NCBI GenBank assembly: GCA_029718625.1 | Contig: CM056376.1 | Span: 21,029,091-21,093,090 of the forward strand | Direction of reading: 5' to 3' | Source of the DNA: Synaphobranchus kaupii | Lineage: Eukaryota > Chordata > Actinopteri > Anguilliformes > Synaphobranchidae | Length of the DNA: 64,000 bases | Part shown: one piece after another, positions 1-12,645 of the stretch | How positions within the stretch are numbered: position 1 is the stretch's first letter | Layout of the letters: the number at the start of each line of letters is the position of its first letter | Made by a program: the position numbers and the translations under genes | The notes under the pieces: model-generated | The model's input: only the letters and a program-made list of their open reading frames with translations | What the model was told of the DNA's origin: nothing | The model's database searches: none

Positions 1-850
1 TCACTGTATATATATTATATATATATATATGAATGTGCAGCCAATTATTGGAAACAATAAAACAAACTTTTTTTTTTTTTTTTACAAACATTGATATGTT
101 TGAAGTACTTAAGGTAAAATGTTGAGATGAAAAGTTTAAAAAAAATTTTAATAACACAATCTCTATGGTTTTGCCATTATTGTACAAGGACATTATTAAA
201 AGTGCTGACTGCCCCTGTACCTAGCCTTTGCAATTCCAATAACCAAGCATCAAACCCATAAATGGAAGTTCCAATGTGTCTGCCACACTTTTAAGATATT
301 AGAAAGTTATATTATGCCCACCTCAATCTGTCGAAGTCAATTACATTTTACTACCTGGACTTGTCTTTCTTGCCCATAGCAGTGTGCTCTCATCCGGGTC
401 ACAATGAACAATTTTACAACCTTATTATAACCTTTCTTGATTTATAATCAGCCTACAGCCTTTTCTCTTTACAGCTTATATTTAATCAACATTACTGTCC
501 AGAGTTGTATTTTACAGCCACAGTGTGTGTATTCTGTTTTGTCTCATTGGCCTCATGGTAGCTGCAAGTCCTAGAATTAAGAAAGACATCATGCACAAAA
601 CAAAACAAACTAAAAAAAACTTGATGCAACTTTATCTTTTTGATTATATGGATATCCAGTTTTGCGCGACACTTTCAAGTCCTTGAATTGATCCCTGGAT
701 GTACTGTCATGTGCTGTTTAACCAATTTCTGTTGAAGCATTGTTTGGATTGAACCTCTGCTTATATTATCTTCCTGGGAAAGTATAGGTCTATAGGGATG
801 CTGAACCCTATGTCTTCCCATATACGTAGCTTTCTCTCTCAGTGAGTGAA

Positions 851-871
851 GGGGGGGGGGGGGGGGGGGGG
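851..871. repeat. Poly-G run (21 bp)
   Basis: Uninterrupted run of G directly visible in the sequence. Long G homopolymers are error-prone in sequencing, so the exact length is uncertain. Confidence 0.95.
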
Positions 872-1895
872 TCTCAGCACTGCTGCATCCTTGCTACATG
901 ACATCATTCTATGATAATATAGCTGAGTTATCAAAATGGTAATGTAATAGTTAGCGCTTTGTTAGTTAATAATGCCCTAATCAAATATTTCACATTGATG
1001 ATCTCCACTATGCCAACAATGAACTGCTGATAGACAATGACAGTTCAAAATCAATATTTCCATCTAATTGTAGTTAGTGGTGCCAATGACTGTACATCTC
1101 ACTCCTTGTTTCAGTCAATCCGAAGCAAGCACAACATTGATTAGATCAACCACATCATGAATAACCATAAGCTTGAATGTAGCCACCACGTCAGGGCAAT
1201 TTTCTATTTGTGCAGCCATGCTTTTGATCTCCTCCACACCGTCCCCTTCAGATGGGCTGGTCTCTCCCCTCCCTAACTGACAGCAACCAAAAAGCACTTC
1301 TGAATAAAATATGCTTAATATTTAGTTCAAACAGGCAATTTGGTCCTTGTCAATGGATAATTTTACTGTATGGGCCTGATATCATTGGGCAGAACAGCTG
1401 AAGGGCAAAAAGAGTGAAAATGACAAACAGAACACATAGCCACTGCCAACCATCATGGACTCCATGTGTATATTTCAATTTCTCCTCTCGTGCTGTTGCT
1501 TTAACTGAATAACTCCCAAACAAGTTTCACCCAAACACAATTTCACTCAGATTTTTTTACTGCACAGAGCCACAAGCATACATTTGTACCCAACATTAGG
1601 CCACACCAGTTTAAAAACCATTTCCACAACCAAAAACATCCGCCCACATAGTGTTCTCGGGTTTTTGGTAATGTACCGTTTTTTTTTCCATTTCTTTTGG
1701 GTATGTGACTGAATTGTTGCTGCCATCTTTCTCAAATGTAATAAACTTTATCAAAATTTAACACAAATTCAACACATTTCTCTGTATCCAGTCTGCGGAA
1801 AGTGTTCAGCGATCATTTATCTCCGCATTTGCCATCATTTATAAGGCATTTGCCATCATTCAAAATGTATTAGGGTAAAGGAAGACAGCTATATT

Positions 1896-1921
1896 GGGGG
1901 GGGGGGGGGGGGGGGGGGGGG
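1896..1921. repeat. Poly-G run (about 26 bp)
   Basis: Uninterrupted G run followed by GAGAGAAAG. On the minus strand it produces a proline-rich frame that is a homopolymer artefact, not a gene. Confidence 0.95.
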
Positions 1922-2339
1922 AGAGAAAGTATGGATGATGACGGCTAAGATGTAATCAAGGCAGATGCCTGACAGCTGTTCTGGAAAGAGAAAGACTGCG
2001 ATATGTAATCTTGTACAAGGTAAAAAACCCCTATTGTCACTGCTGGAGGAACAGTGCCACCACACCGGTTGATGGTAGGTGTAACAGATAGTAGTATGGA
2101 GCGCATGCTGACACGGCCCTGATGTAAGATTAGCCTTCAGAAGCCTGGGTGAGTGGACGCCGGTGATCAGGTGACCAGGTGGGGTTTTGATCCCGCTCGG
2201 ATGGCGGAGAGCCACAAGACTACTCTGTAAATAAATATTTGATCACAGGGATTTGCAAATGTGAAAGGGGGAGATGTCAGAGAGATCTGAAAGACTAAAG
2301 CTCGGGGTAAAACTCCCGTTTTTTTGTTTTTTTGTTCTG

Positions 2340-2990
2340 TACACCGCATCCTCAGATGAGGACTGGATTAATTTCTGGGACTGCGCGCTTTCAATGCTTA
2401 AAGAGGAGACTCCCACAGAGCCAAGCACACTCTTTATCTAGAATTCAAAGGATAACTCACTGCAAGTGTAAACATCATCGCCACGAAGGACTGATAATGC
2501 CATCACTATGCATCAGCACTCCACCCCGATATGAGCAATTACAAGGGTGCGATTGATTTGAGCGTTGACTCGATTGTCAGCGCCAAGCAGTAAACCCACT
2601 TTCAACAGCAAGGACAAGCTTGAATTCAGTCCCCTAGGACACACTGAATTCAAAAGACGGGGGGTGTGGTTGGTTCCTTTAGTGAAAGTGACAACAGGAA
2701 GGTAATCCTACTGAAAGTAAAAGTTTTTTACAAATTGCCATAAGTCATTTCCAGATGGATTAACCACGCGGATGAACGCGCCGAACGCCCACTGTATGAG
2801 ATGAAGGCGGAAAAGGAAAAATGGCTACGTGCAGGGCATTGATCCTTGGATCCAGAGAAAGTTGATATTGATGCACTCTCTATGAATATTGTTTGCTGGA
2901 GAGGGAGGCAGCCTGTGCCAAAGATTGATCAACAGTCCATTGCATTCAAAGCAAGATGGTTACTAAAGAGCCAAACTATGCACTTCTTGC
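2340..2990. promoter_or_regulatory. Possible conserved non-coding block
   Basis: This stretch has mixed base composition, no transposon termini and no simple repeats, unlike its surroundings. It includes an AGATGAGGACTGGATTAAT segment near 2355 with a TAAT core and a GC-richer part around 2765-2830. It is suspected only from composition. A strong match in other fish genomes would support it; absence of any conservation would refute it. Confidence 0.2.
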
Positions 2991-3310
2991 AATGAGTTAT
3001 TATTTCATGAACTGCCTGATGCTCTAACCCCTGCCAGGAACATTATTTACTTCATTTCTGGTTTATACCATATTGTCTTTTTTTTATTTTTAAATGCACA
3101 TTAATGACTTAGGCCTACAGAAATTTTATTGAAGCAGTTTTATCTCCATTTGAACTTAGAGTCTCATATTAAAGGAATATTAAATACATACAGTAAAAGG
3201 GCCTTATATTTCAAAAATGGATTATACAGTATTTCCTTAGGAACATTAATGACCGAGCAGTATGAACCTTCCTATACAATTCAACATAATGAGTTCAGTA
3301 CTTTTGTGCT

Positions 3311-4106
3311 GCATTTTTGAATAAACTAAAAAAAATAAAAAACTAGGAAAAAATCATAAATTATTTGATAAAACCCTAAAGTCTAAAACCTAAACCCTAA
3401 AGTATACACAATTAGCTTTAAAATGTCACCGTTAAGAAAGCTAACACCAACCCTTGATAAAGAATCTCAATATACTGTAACTATTAAATCTAATTGGCCT
3501 TTTGAGCTAGAAAGGAACATCCTACTGTGCTTTAATGAGAAATGGAATCCAGGACTGCATGTGTAAATGGCCAATGGTGACGCTCCGCATGCCACTTTTT
3601 AAGTCAAAATCCTATTAGATTTAATAGTTAAAGTATATTGAGATTCTTTATCAAGGGTTGGTGTTAGCTTTCTTAACGGTGACATTTTAAAGCTAATTGT
3701 GTATACTTTAGGGTTTAGGTTTTAGACTTTAGGGTTTTATCAAATAATTTACGATTTTGTCCTAGTTTTTTTTTTTTGTTTGTTTATTCAAAAATGCAGG
3801 GAATGCATTTTTGAATAAACTAAAAAAAAGAAAACTAGGACAAAATCGTAAATTATTTGATAAAATATATATATAATTATTTGATAAAATATATACACAA
3901 TTAGCTTTAAAATGTCACCGTTAAGAAAGCTAACACCAACCCTTGATAAAGAATCTCAATATACTGTAACTATTAAATCTAATTGGCCTTTTGAGCTGGA
4001 AAGGAACATCCTACTGTGCTTTAATGAGAAATGGAATCCAGGACTGCATGTGTAAATGGCCAATGGTGACACTCCACATGCCACTTTTTAAGTCAAAATC
4101 CTATTA
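3311..4106. repeat. About 300-bp repeat present three times in +, -, + order
   Basis: Copy 1 runs forward about 3311-3615, from GCATTTTTGAATAAAC to AAGTCAAAATCCTATTA. A reverse-complement partial copy follows at about 3614-3797, beginning with ATTAGATTTAATAGTTAAAG and ending TTCAAAAATGC. A second forward copy occupies about 3805-4106 with the same ends as copy 1. Shared internal landmarks are AATGTCACCGTTAAGAAAGC and its complement. Copies 1 and 2 carry a CCCTAAA-containing segment that copy 3 lacks; copy 3 has a TATATATA duplication there. It looks like one interspersed repeat inserted or rearranged within another copy of itself; the family is not recognised. Confidence 0.85.
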
Positions 4107-7100
4107 TGAGTTGTATGGTTCTGACAGAATTAACTTTACATATTCTGAGGTACTGAAATCTTAATGTGCCCCGTACTCATACTTTCTGTTGTAGTACAAA
4201 GAAGATTCCCAATGATTTTACCCACAGCAAGGTCAGCAGTCTCCCTGCTGCAGCCTTCAAAGCATAACCACATTAGTTTCAACTATCATCTGCAATAGCA
4301 ATGTGAATTGTTTGTCCGGACAGTATTTCTTGGGATGTATTATATAAGTCCGGATTTCACTGAAACTCCGACTCATATTTCAGTCATGAAATGAAAATAA
4401 CTAAAGAGGATGAGAAACCGTGGGGAGAATAGAGAGATGGTGCATGAAAAAAAAAAACTGCCAGAAAAACTCTCTGCTCTGCCAATAAATGATATTTCCA
4501 CACCCTGTCCTGTCTCCTAGCTTCCTCTGAGTGATATGAAATAGCTTTCAGCATTGCTGTCAAATTCTACATTTGACAGCTCATTCATTTCTGTTTCTCC
4601 TTTTTTAAATGTATAACTTTCCAAATATCTCTCTAATCATATGTACAAAAGACCACATTCCTAGGGCACATAGTCAACCTGTCATAATCATTGTATAGAT
4701 TTTTTTTTCTTCTAGCACTAGGGAAAAATGGCTATAAGATCCATAGGACTCTTCATTGACTCTTAACAATTACACTCGATACATTTTGATTCTATGTAAA
4801 ACAACATAGGAACTACAAGCCAGACTGTGCAAATGAATATATTTAATTCACTATTGTCCAATCACCATTGTCTATACATGTAAAATATTACTTTTTTGTC
4901 AAGTTCCTGCCACAAACAATCATGTTCCAGTTAGTTACTTGTCAAGGGTAGTCATTGCATGGATAGCTTAAGGTACTCATTGTATAGATAACATAGAAAC
5001 AATCTATGTTTTCTGCCCCTTATCTTTTCTCCTCTTTCCTTAGTGATTTGAGTTATCTGCACAGTGATTACTTGATACAGAATCTGCTGCACTTCTGGAC
5101 TGACCTCTTCAATTCAAATCACAAATTTTAAATCAGATCTGGAGAAGGAGATAGCCATTACAAAAGGGTAATTTTGTGGTCGGTTTACCATTTATTGGTA
5201 GATTTCTTTAGGTATGGGTGAGATCATTACTTGCTGAAGGATCCATTTGCAGTCTTATATGGTGTGATACCAGGCATTTGGTATGTGCTGAAGCTGATGA
5301 TTCCATTCACATTAACAAGACCTCCAGGACCAGTAGATGCAAAACCACCCCACGGCAGCTAAGATCTAGGACCAAATTTCACCTTGGCTATTATGTCCTT
5401 TTCAACATAAATGTTCTGCCAATGCCAAAGCCACCCCTAATGTGTGGCCAAAAAGCATAATGTTGATCTTGTCTGACCATAGCACCCAGTTCAAATCCAA
5501 GTTCCAATAGCTATTTTATTAAAATCAGATAATACTGTTTTCGGATATATCTCATTACCTGTGTTATTCATTATATACAGAATTTGTACTCATCATATTC
5601 AAGGGTGTGTGTGTGTGTGTGTGTGTGTTTGTCGGTGTGTGTTCAAGATACATATGCAATGTGCAAATATAAACAACAAAAACACAATGCTGCCTTTAAT
5701 GTGTGTTTCTTTCATTTTGGTAGACGTAAATAATGATCAATTGCCACAAGTCTTGTAAAATTATTGCAAAATAAAGTAGACGGGTGTATTTTAATCAGGA
5801 GTAAATGAAAGAAGGACCGCGTTCGGAGTCACAGCGGAACTAGGAAACAAAAGACAGTAAGAAAAAAGCCCTCTGACTAAATTGCTCATTTAAATGTCTT
5901 CAGCATTTTAAAATAACAACATAATACGGAGGTAAAAATACACGTGTGACACAATAGCTATTCACAAATGATAAAAGAACTGTACTTTCCTCCTGCCATA
6001 GCAGCAATAGGCAATCAAGATCCTGGGCGGCTGGTGGAATAAATTACCTCCTCCGCCTCAAACCTGCAAAACAGAACTACAACAGAGCCAGGCAAAGCCG
6101 TTCCCAGAACTGCCTACATTGACTCTTAGTGGTCTGTGAGATTATGCATGCAAATGGTAGTCATTAGAGTGTCCTCTCAGATACACATCCATGACCCTAT
6201 TGCGCATTGTGCATAGCATAAAATAAACCTCTTTGGCATTGTCCATATTTCCTTTAATATGTAAGTACGTATTTGTAAGTATTGTTTGCATAAATTCAGA
6301 ATTGAAATTAAAATGGGTTGTTTCACCAGGAATTAGGACCAGGCCACAAACTAGATGCGTAGATTAATTAAACAATGTAGTAAAAAAAAAAGTAGTATGG
6401 GTTCAGGCTCTGAATTAGAGAAACATATATTATGCCAAACAGCTACAGCAGTCAACTAACAACAGTGCCATCAAATGGTGACAGGCATCTATCTGAATCG
6501 TCATTATTGCAATAATATTCAATATTAAGGTGCCCAAAAGGAGCTCAATGGAGGATCAAAACTAAAAAGTATTTAAGGAGCAAGGGGTGCACATTAACTT
6601 ATAATGTATATTATATATGCACATAAACAAGAGGAATATCAAATGCCAGTTTGGAACAATTATGTAGGCTACTTGTACACTCTGAGTCACATGAATCATT
6701 TGCTGTATTTCATTTTATATGCATAGCATTCTATCCCTTTGTAATTTTGTAACAAATTAAAACCTTTATTTGATTGGATGTTACCCAAACAAAATTAGTT
6801 CCAGGCCAAAGGGCTGCTCTGCTGTTATCCATCACCCCCACGGTACCAGACCATAATATGATGTGAATTTTAAACAACAGTTTTCTGTGTTTCAGTCTGT
6901 CCTACTCACAAGGCCCCTGCTGTGGATACAAGGGTTATATTCAGACCTGCTTCTGTCTCAAAAGCTGTTTGATTTTTAAAAAAAGTGTCAGATAATAACA
7001 TTGCAGTCTAAAAATAAATAAATTAAATAAATTTAAAAAATGCACACCCTCAAAGTCTCCCTTAGTTGGTATAAAATGATTGATCGGTGAGCATTACCTA

Positions 7101-8040
7101 TACAAACATAATCAACATGACCCTGACTGGACTCATGCTCTACCATCAGGTAAACAGACGGTCTGGAATTCAGAACAGCTTGCTGCTTTCAATATATGGC
7201 TCTAAACAAAACACTGTGTAAAGTCCCTTCACCCCGTACTTTCTATGGACTATGAATGTAAAATAATTAAGGGACCGGCTGTAAATGTAAATGTAATGTA
7301 AAATACAAACTCAGTCCAACAGATGTGTCCTGCCCCAGTGCAGAGCATGATGCAAGTGAACCGTAGCAGGTGGGTTTTAAGACCTGAAAATATCCCCTTC
7401 TTTTGTTTGGGTTATAACCCGTTATGAACTGGGAAAGGCAATGACCATGCAGCAACCCACTGTAAACAAATTTCAACTTCTAGGACACGTGGATCTCTTG
7501 AACATTTCACTGCACTGTTGGCCATATGGAAGACAATATGGGTATTGTCTATGTCATGGACGGATAGATTTCTTCATAATATCAGTGACGAGAGGGGGGC
7601 AGAAAACATTTCACTAGCTTGATCACAGCTTGTGTTTGATCTGCAGCCCTAAAAGAGTGACTGTGAACCATTCTGTCGTGTGGAGCTTTGAAAAGAAGGT
7701 CCTAAAACTTAAATCAGTAAAGCATGACTCATCTGCAACTAATAACAGGGCTGTCCATTTTCTATGATTTAGCACTCCCCCACCCACCATAAAAATAAAT
7801 AAAATAAATAAAAAAGACATTCTGCAAGTATAACTATGGAACGTATGTGGTATCTTTCGACATTTCCTAGATTTAGAATACAGTGACAAGCTCCAGTGTT
7901 GTGTGTAATATGATAAAGACATTTACAGTATATTTTAAAATATAGATCTGACATACCAGTTATATACATACATGAATGAAGTTGTTTCAGTGATGTTTTT
8001 AAAATAAAATTGTCGCTTTTTTATTGAAGAATAACCTTTT
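4107..8040. other. Unique AT-rich non-coding DNA
   Basis: I see no gene. A (GT)n tract lies at about 5604-5628. The rest is AT-rich without clear element termini. Short frames at 5218-5460 and 7267-7922 have no recognisable domain and are taken as chance. Confidence 0.55.
5604..5628. repeat. (GT)n microsatellite
   Basis: Perfect GT dinucleotide array visible in the sequence. Confidence 0.95.
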
Positions 8041-8052
8041 CGCCTCAATATT

Positions 8053-8231
8053 TTATTGCAGAAACATAACGGTCGCATATACAGTTTTCTCATGACAGTG
8101 AAACACGGAACGTCCCGAATGACTGAACTGCGCCTGTGCCACGCCAAGGCGGGCCACCGGCTCAGTAATGGCCGCATGAGCTTCGGCAAGATGGGCGCCC
8201 GGCTCCGGGAAGCGAATGCGCGAGGCGCTGC
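8053..8231 (+). other. Exon-like GC-rich segment, product unknown
   Basis: A pyrimidine-rich stretch ending TATTTTATTGCAG resembles a 3' splice site with its boundary at about 8061. An open segment follows to about 8231, then CACG/GTGAGC resembles a 5' splice site. One frame stays open for about 57 codons (starting KHNGRIYSFLMTV) and third positions become strongly G/C-rich in its second half, as in fish coding exons; the other two forward frames have stops. I do not recognise the peptide. It could be a coding exon of an unknown gene, an exon of a long non-coding RNA, or a conserved non-coding element that happens to be open. No flanking exon is identified. Confidence 0.25.
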
Positions 8232-8860
8232 GCACGGTGAGCAATGACGACCGTCCCGGGGAAATGACAAATGACAAGGCCCCTTACCTCACACGGCTGG
8301 CACATTGGTGATGGCTCCGCTTATGAAAAAGGATGGAAGCAATGCAAAGGCCTCCAGCTCCCCTGATGAATATTGATAGCCCCGCGCTGATCTTTTTTTA
8401 TTCTGCTCCAGTCAGGAGAGGCATTTTTTTCCGCGAGACGCGTTAATTGCAGATAAATTGCGCGGGCCCGCTCCTGACGTCCAGCGGCATCTGCTCACAT
8501 GAACTTCAGCACCGTGGTGTTAGGCAAAATGAACACTATCGATTCATTTTAAGGCCAAGGCTTTGCAGCTAATAGTTTTGGTCTCAAGAGCCACAGGAGT
8601 TGTTTGACTTTTAAATGTATACAGTGCGGATGCAGATGATTGCTTCTGAGTCGAAGAAGAAACGACGCGCGGTAGAACATAAAAACACAAGACTCATATA
8701 GGGAAGATCAATTGTGCTGTGTTAGTGCGGGGAAACAGCAACCGAGGCCCAGAGGAACCGCTAATGAAGAGCTAATGAAGCTTCTTGTTGGCATCCTGAT
8801 AACATTATAAGATCTCTCATGATCTTATAATGTCATGGGCCGTGCTTAATGAAAATTGCA
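8232..8860. promoter_or_regulatory. GC-richer island, possible conserved regulatory element
   Basis: Composition rises well above the AT-rich background, with no transposon termini. The block includes a TAATTG core at 8444-8449, repeated CTAATGAAG at 8761 and 8772, and a perfect 13-bp stem at 8802-8833. On the minus strand a segment ending GCCGTGTGAG/GTAAGG near 8284-8295 also resembles a 5' splice site. These are typical of enhancers near developmental genes, but this is inferred from appearance only. Confidence 0.3.
8802..8833. repeat. Perfect 13-bp inverted repeat
   Basis: ACATTATAAGATC (8802-8814) and its exact complement GATCTTATAATGT (8821-8833) are separated by 6 bases. It lies inside the GC-richer island. 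Confidence 0.9.
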
Positions 8861-10940
8861 TTAAGATGTTGTTGGCTTTGTTGTTTGCTTTTGATTACTT
8901 CTTTCATAGAATACCAAAGAAGCAGAACAAGAAATTCAGTTCACTTATCTATTTATAAATTCCAATATAACTATTACATCTGTGTTTTATTTCCAATGGG
9001 GGAAATAAACAAGTAATTTTAGCCTTATGAATGACTACAAACTGGTATGAAAATCTTATTTTGCGTAATCGGTTTCTGACATTCGAAATAATTTTTCCAA
9101 GGATGCAATAACTAAAAAGTAATTCTAAAATGAAACAAAAAATTGCATTTTTAATAATTAATTAAGAAAAATTTACAATCATGTGAAACTGTTTCACTCC
9201 CACCCTTGACAGCACAATACAATCGTATAAGCGTGGTACGGTGCAAGAGATAATTGTGGGGTGAACTAATGATTTTGGGATGGCCTCTGGGATTTGCATT
9301 ACCCCATGAAGCCCACTGAAGCTGTACTGTGCTCTTCAAAATCAGTAACATTATCAGCAGGCCTCCTGTTACACTTTCAGTGTAATGGCTTTTGAGTCAT
9401 TATATTGGAACATTTCAAATGTTTGTAGACATTTGATCCCTGGTCCCCATCTGATTTCATTACTTTCTAATGTGCAATGGCATTAAAGTCTAATAGCTTT
9501 GAACAACAAAACATTTTGAATTGACTGTACATATCTATCGCCCACATAAAATTATATGGCTTCAGATTAGTGACATCCACGAGCTTAATCTTTCATTTGG
9601 TATTGCAGAAAAAAATTATTTTAAAACCAACTTTCCTCAGCAAGTGCTGTTGCTTTGATTAGCTTTTTTGTTTCCCATTTTAACAGCTCATCTTCACATT
9701 TTCAATATCTTGTTGGGGACAGTTGTGTAGTGGTGAAATGTTGAGGCCAAGAACAGCACCGTGCACTAAAAGTATGGCCTACCCAATACAATGTTATACC
9801 ATTCTTTACTGTCGCTTAAATCTTGGAAAAAAGACATGAATTTATCCAATCTTAGAACAATATATCTATACGCTATATAAGTCATTGTGAGTAATGTGCT
9901 TGTGCTATGCCACATTATCTCTTAATCGCATGCAATCTCCTTTCTATATGATTGTATATAGAAGAACTCAGAAAGAAAATCTTACGTCGGTCTGGGACTC
10001 TACTCTTGACTGATTTACAAGAATGTCATTTTACAAAAAAAGGCCCAAGGCTATGTTGCAAACTTGCTATTTGTATCAGGCCATGCCGAAGTGTATATTC
10101 TTCTTTTTGTGAACATGCCCCCATGTTGAATCTTTGGGGCAAGGTTTTTTGCTCGGGGTATTGTAATCCTGAGGTTAATTTGAATAGTGTTGAAAAAATT
10201 CTAAATAAATTTTTATGCATGAAAAAGCCAGCCAATCCAGATTCCAGGATGATGTAGTAAATGATCTTAACCAAATTTTGATTACATACACTTTATGACT
10301 ATAACTGGTACCCTCTGGGCAGCAGTCCCTGGTTCACGCACATTCATATTCATGATTTGAAGCTAAAATCAGGACTGTGATTAATCAACCACCTGCAGTC
10401 CTCCAAACCACAGGTGCAGAAGTGCAGTTCTCCTGATCAACGGATGCTGACATGATGGACTGTGGGGTGAAAATAAGCTGTGGATGGCTACGTGTGCCAG
10501 TTAGTGCTCTTCTGAACATGTTGAATACAAAAATAGAAACAGAAGAAAATCAATCAACTTACTACAAGTGGAAAACTGTTTCTGGCATCATGGTTTCCAA
10601 CGTTCGTAATCTTACATTGAGTGCAAGTGGACACTTAAGTGGAACTGGATAGGAAGATTTTGTCTGTGGTTTTTATTGAAAGTAAATTTAGCCTTACCTG
10701 TGTATTGATAAATTATTCTAAAGAAGAACATAGTAATAACTGTTATCCACCAAAATAAAAAATAAAAATATACTGTATATATCTTGTTTTTGCTTTAGAC
10801 CAAAATTTACATATAGTACAAATGCAATACACAGTCCATACATGGATATTGTTTACATATATTATGTGTGCAGACAATCTCCATGCACACATGAATGATG
10901 GTAACTTGAAGTCATTAGCAAAATCATTATTACCACTATA
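8861..10940. other. Unique AT-rich non-coding DNA
   Basis: No gene or mobile-element terminus recognised. Frames at 9952-10257 (+) and 10026-10274 (-) overlap antiparallel and encode no known domain. Confidence 0.5.
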
Positions 10941-11785
10941 TTAAAGGGGATATGAAGTACTCGGTAATGTGGCTCTAGTTCATTAGTTTTTTACCTTAGA
11001 TAAGATGTGCCCCTGCCTGCATTCAAATATCAAATCTACCCGTATTTGCTAGAAAAATTAAATAAAGTTTAAATTTAAATTTTCCACCAGGGCGAGGCTA
11101 TCTTGGAACAACCGTGGTCGTGACATCACTAGGTTGGTTCATGTCAGCTGCTCAATGTATTCCTATGGGTGAATAGCTGTCTTTCAATGAGTGCAATGAC
11201 GTATCCTGAGGAAAAAAACTAAACAAAAAATGCGGTCCTATTGTATTGTCCCAAGATGCTCTATGTGTATTACTGAACAAAACGTATTCATTTTTACAAA
11301 CTGCCTAACTAGCTACATTGGTTCCTCATGCTATGTAGCCGACAGCTACCAACCAGCCAGTCTCTTCTACTGATAGACTGTAATAGTTTTTTCCCACCCA
11401 CGTAACCACAGCATCTGGCTTCAGTCCGTTTGTTGTCCAAAGAACACATCATCCACTTTCATCACTGCAGACCACACAATTCTGTGCTGCAGACACATCG
11501 ACCAATCCCACAGGTGAAATCTGTCATTTTAGAGCAGCTAGCCAGCGCACAGCAATTGCGTTTTTTGTTTAGTTTTTTCCTCATGATACATCGTTGAGCT
11601 CAATGAAAGTCAGCTATTTACCAATAGGAATACATAGGAATACATTGAGCAGCCGAGATGAACCAAGCTAGTGACGTGACAACCGCAGTTGTTCCAAGAT
11701 GGCTGTGCCCTAGTGCAAAAAAGCTAACTTTAATAAATCTTTCTAGCAAATACGGGTCGATTTGAGATTTGATTACAGGGGCAAA

Positions 11786-12522
11786 CGCTCGTAGATTAAC
11801 GATTACTCCCAACCAGTCGTAGATAGTTAAATGCATTTTAGAAGCTCATAAATCACATACTTTCCTTGATTTTTCGTGTCAGTGTTCATTACATGTTACC
11901 ACTGATTGTTTGTTTTTTTAAGTGATGTTAGATGCAACAATGTTTCTTTTTTGAATTAAAATTGACTTTATATATTTGGAAATTGCCCATAAAAGCCATT
12001 CCTTAAATAACTCTATAAATAAATAAGATTGAGACAAGTAACATCAGTGGGAAAAATATTTTATTTCAAAATAAACTTTCTATGAGACGCTGACGTGCCT
12101 AACCGGCCATGTATTGGGCATCACAGTGGGGTTTGCGTCTCCCAATCTATTGCCCCTCCTCCTCCCGTATCAGCAGCACCACAGACAGAAGTACAGAGAT
12201 GTAAAATCCAGGGATCAGAAAGTAAAAGTCCTGCTATGTGTTTCTTCCACCCAGCTGATTTCACTAATTAGTTCTACCTCCTGGCTGACAAATTGTGCAA
12301 ATGAGAAAATCCAGGTAATTGGAACTAAATACTGGGGAGGACTTTTTACTTTCTGAACCAGGATTTTACACCTCTGGTTAAGTAGCTCTTAAGAGGTGAC
12401 TGCGCGTTCATGCTTTAAGAACTGTTTTGGGAAATGCGTGATACAAATTAAAGAGCCATCGTAGAATTGCTTGTAGAAATCACACTTAACCCTAAGATTG
12501 ATCGTTATTGGTAAACGCGGCC
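11786..12522. mobile_element. Element nested in the right arm of the TTAA transposon
   Basis: This block interrupts an otherwise continuous inverted arm. Its right end read inward is CAGGGCCGCGTTTACC followed by AATAACGATCAATCTTAG; the left end has GGGGCAAACGC followed by GATTAACGATTACTCCC. The shared GGGC...AACGAT pattern resembles ends of fish Harbinger-type MITEs, but the ends are not well matched and the family is tentative. It carries a further MITE at 12194-12376. Confidence 0.45.
12194..12376. mobile_element. 183-bp hAT-like MITE
   Basis: Ends CAGAGATGTAAAATCC and GGATTTTACACCTCTG form near-perfect inverted repeats that continue through GAAAGTAAAAGTCCT / AGGACTTTTTACTTTC. The flanking 8-mers CAGAAGTA and GTTAAGTA match at 5 of 8 positions, so the 8-bp target duplication expected of hAT is decayed or absent. 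No coding capacity. Confidence 0.65.
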
Positions 12523-12567
12523 CTGAGCCACATTACCACGTGCTTCATATCCCCTTTAATAAAGAAC

Positions 12568-12574
12568 ACACACT

Positions 12575-12629
<55 letters not shown>

Positions 12630-12645
12630 ACTCACACACACACGC
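12568..12645. repeat. (CA)n microsatellite
   Basis: About 78 bp of CA units with a few CTCA interruptions, directly beside the right end of the TTAA element. Confidence 0.95.

Larger units (their letters stand above)
1..3310. other. Unique AT-rich non-coding DNA
   Basis: No gene is visible. The stretch is AT-rich and lacks long open frames. It contains a TA-rich start, a poly-T run near 70 and two long poly-G runs listed separately. From about 2340 to 2990 composition is more balanced and free of obvious repeats, which is the look of a possible conserved non-coding block, but no alignment was available. The short frames here show no recognisable domain. Confidence 0.6.
10941..12559. mobile_element. 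TTAA-flanked non-autonomous DNA transposon with nested insertions
   Basis: The left end reads TTAAAGGGGATATGAAGTAC and the right end is its near complement, with TTAA at 10941-10944 and 12556-12559. The terminal repeat continues into GTAATGTGGCTC. Long subterminal inverted arms follow: 10995-11250 pairs with about 11560-11785 (shared landmark ACCCGTATTTGCTAG). The right arm is split by an inserted element at about 11786-12522, so only its tip is at 12523-12559. TTAA target sites are used by the piggyBac and Kolobok superfamilies; I cannot choose between them. There is no transposase frame, so it is non-autonomous. Confidence 0.8.

Noticed and set aside
3370..3410. CCCTAAA-type units resembling telomeric repeats
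   Set aside because: Only two or three irregular units, inside a dispersed repeat; vertebrate telomeres are TTAGGG, so this is not an interstitial telomere.
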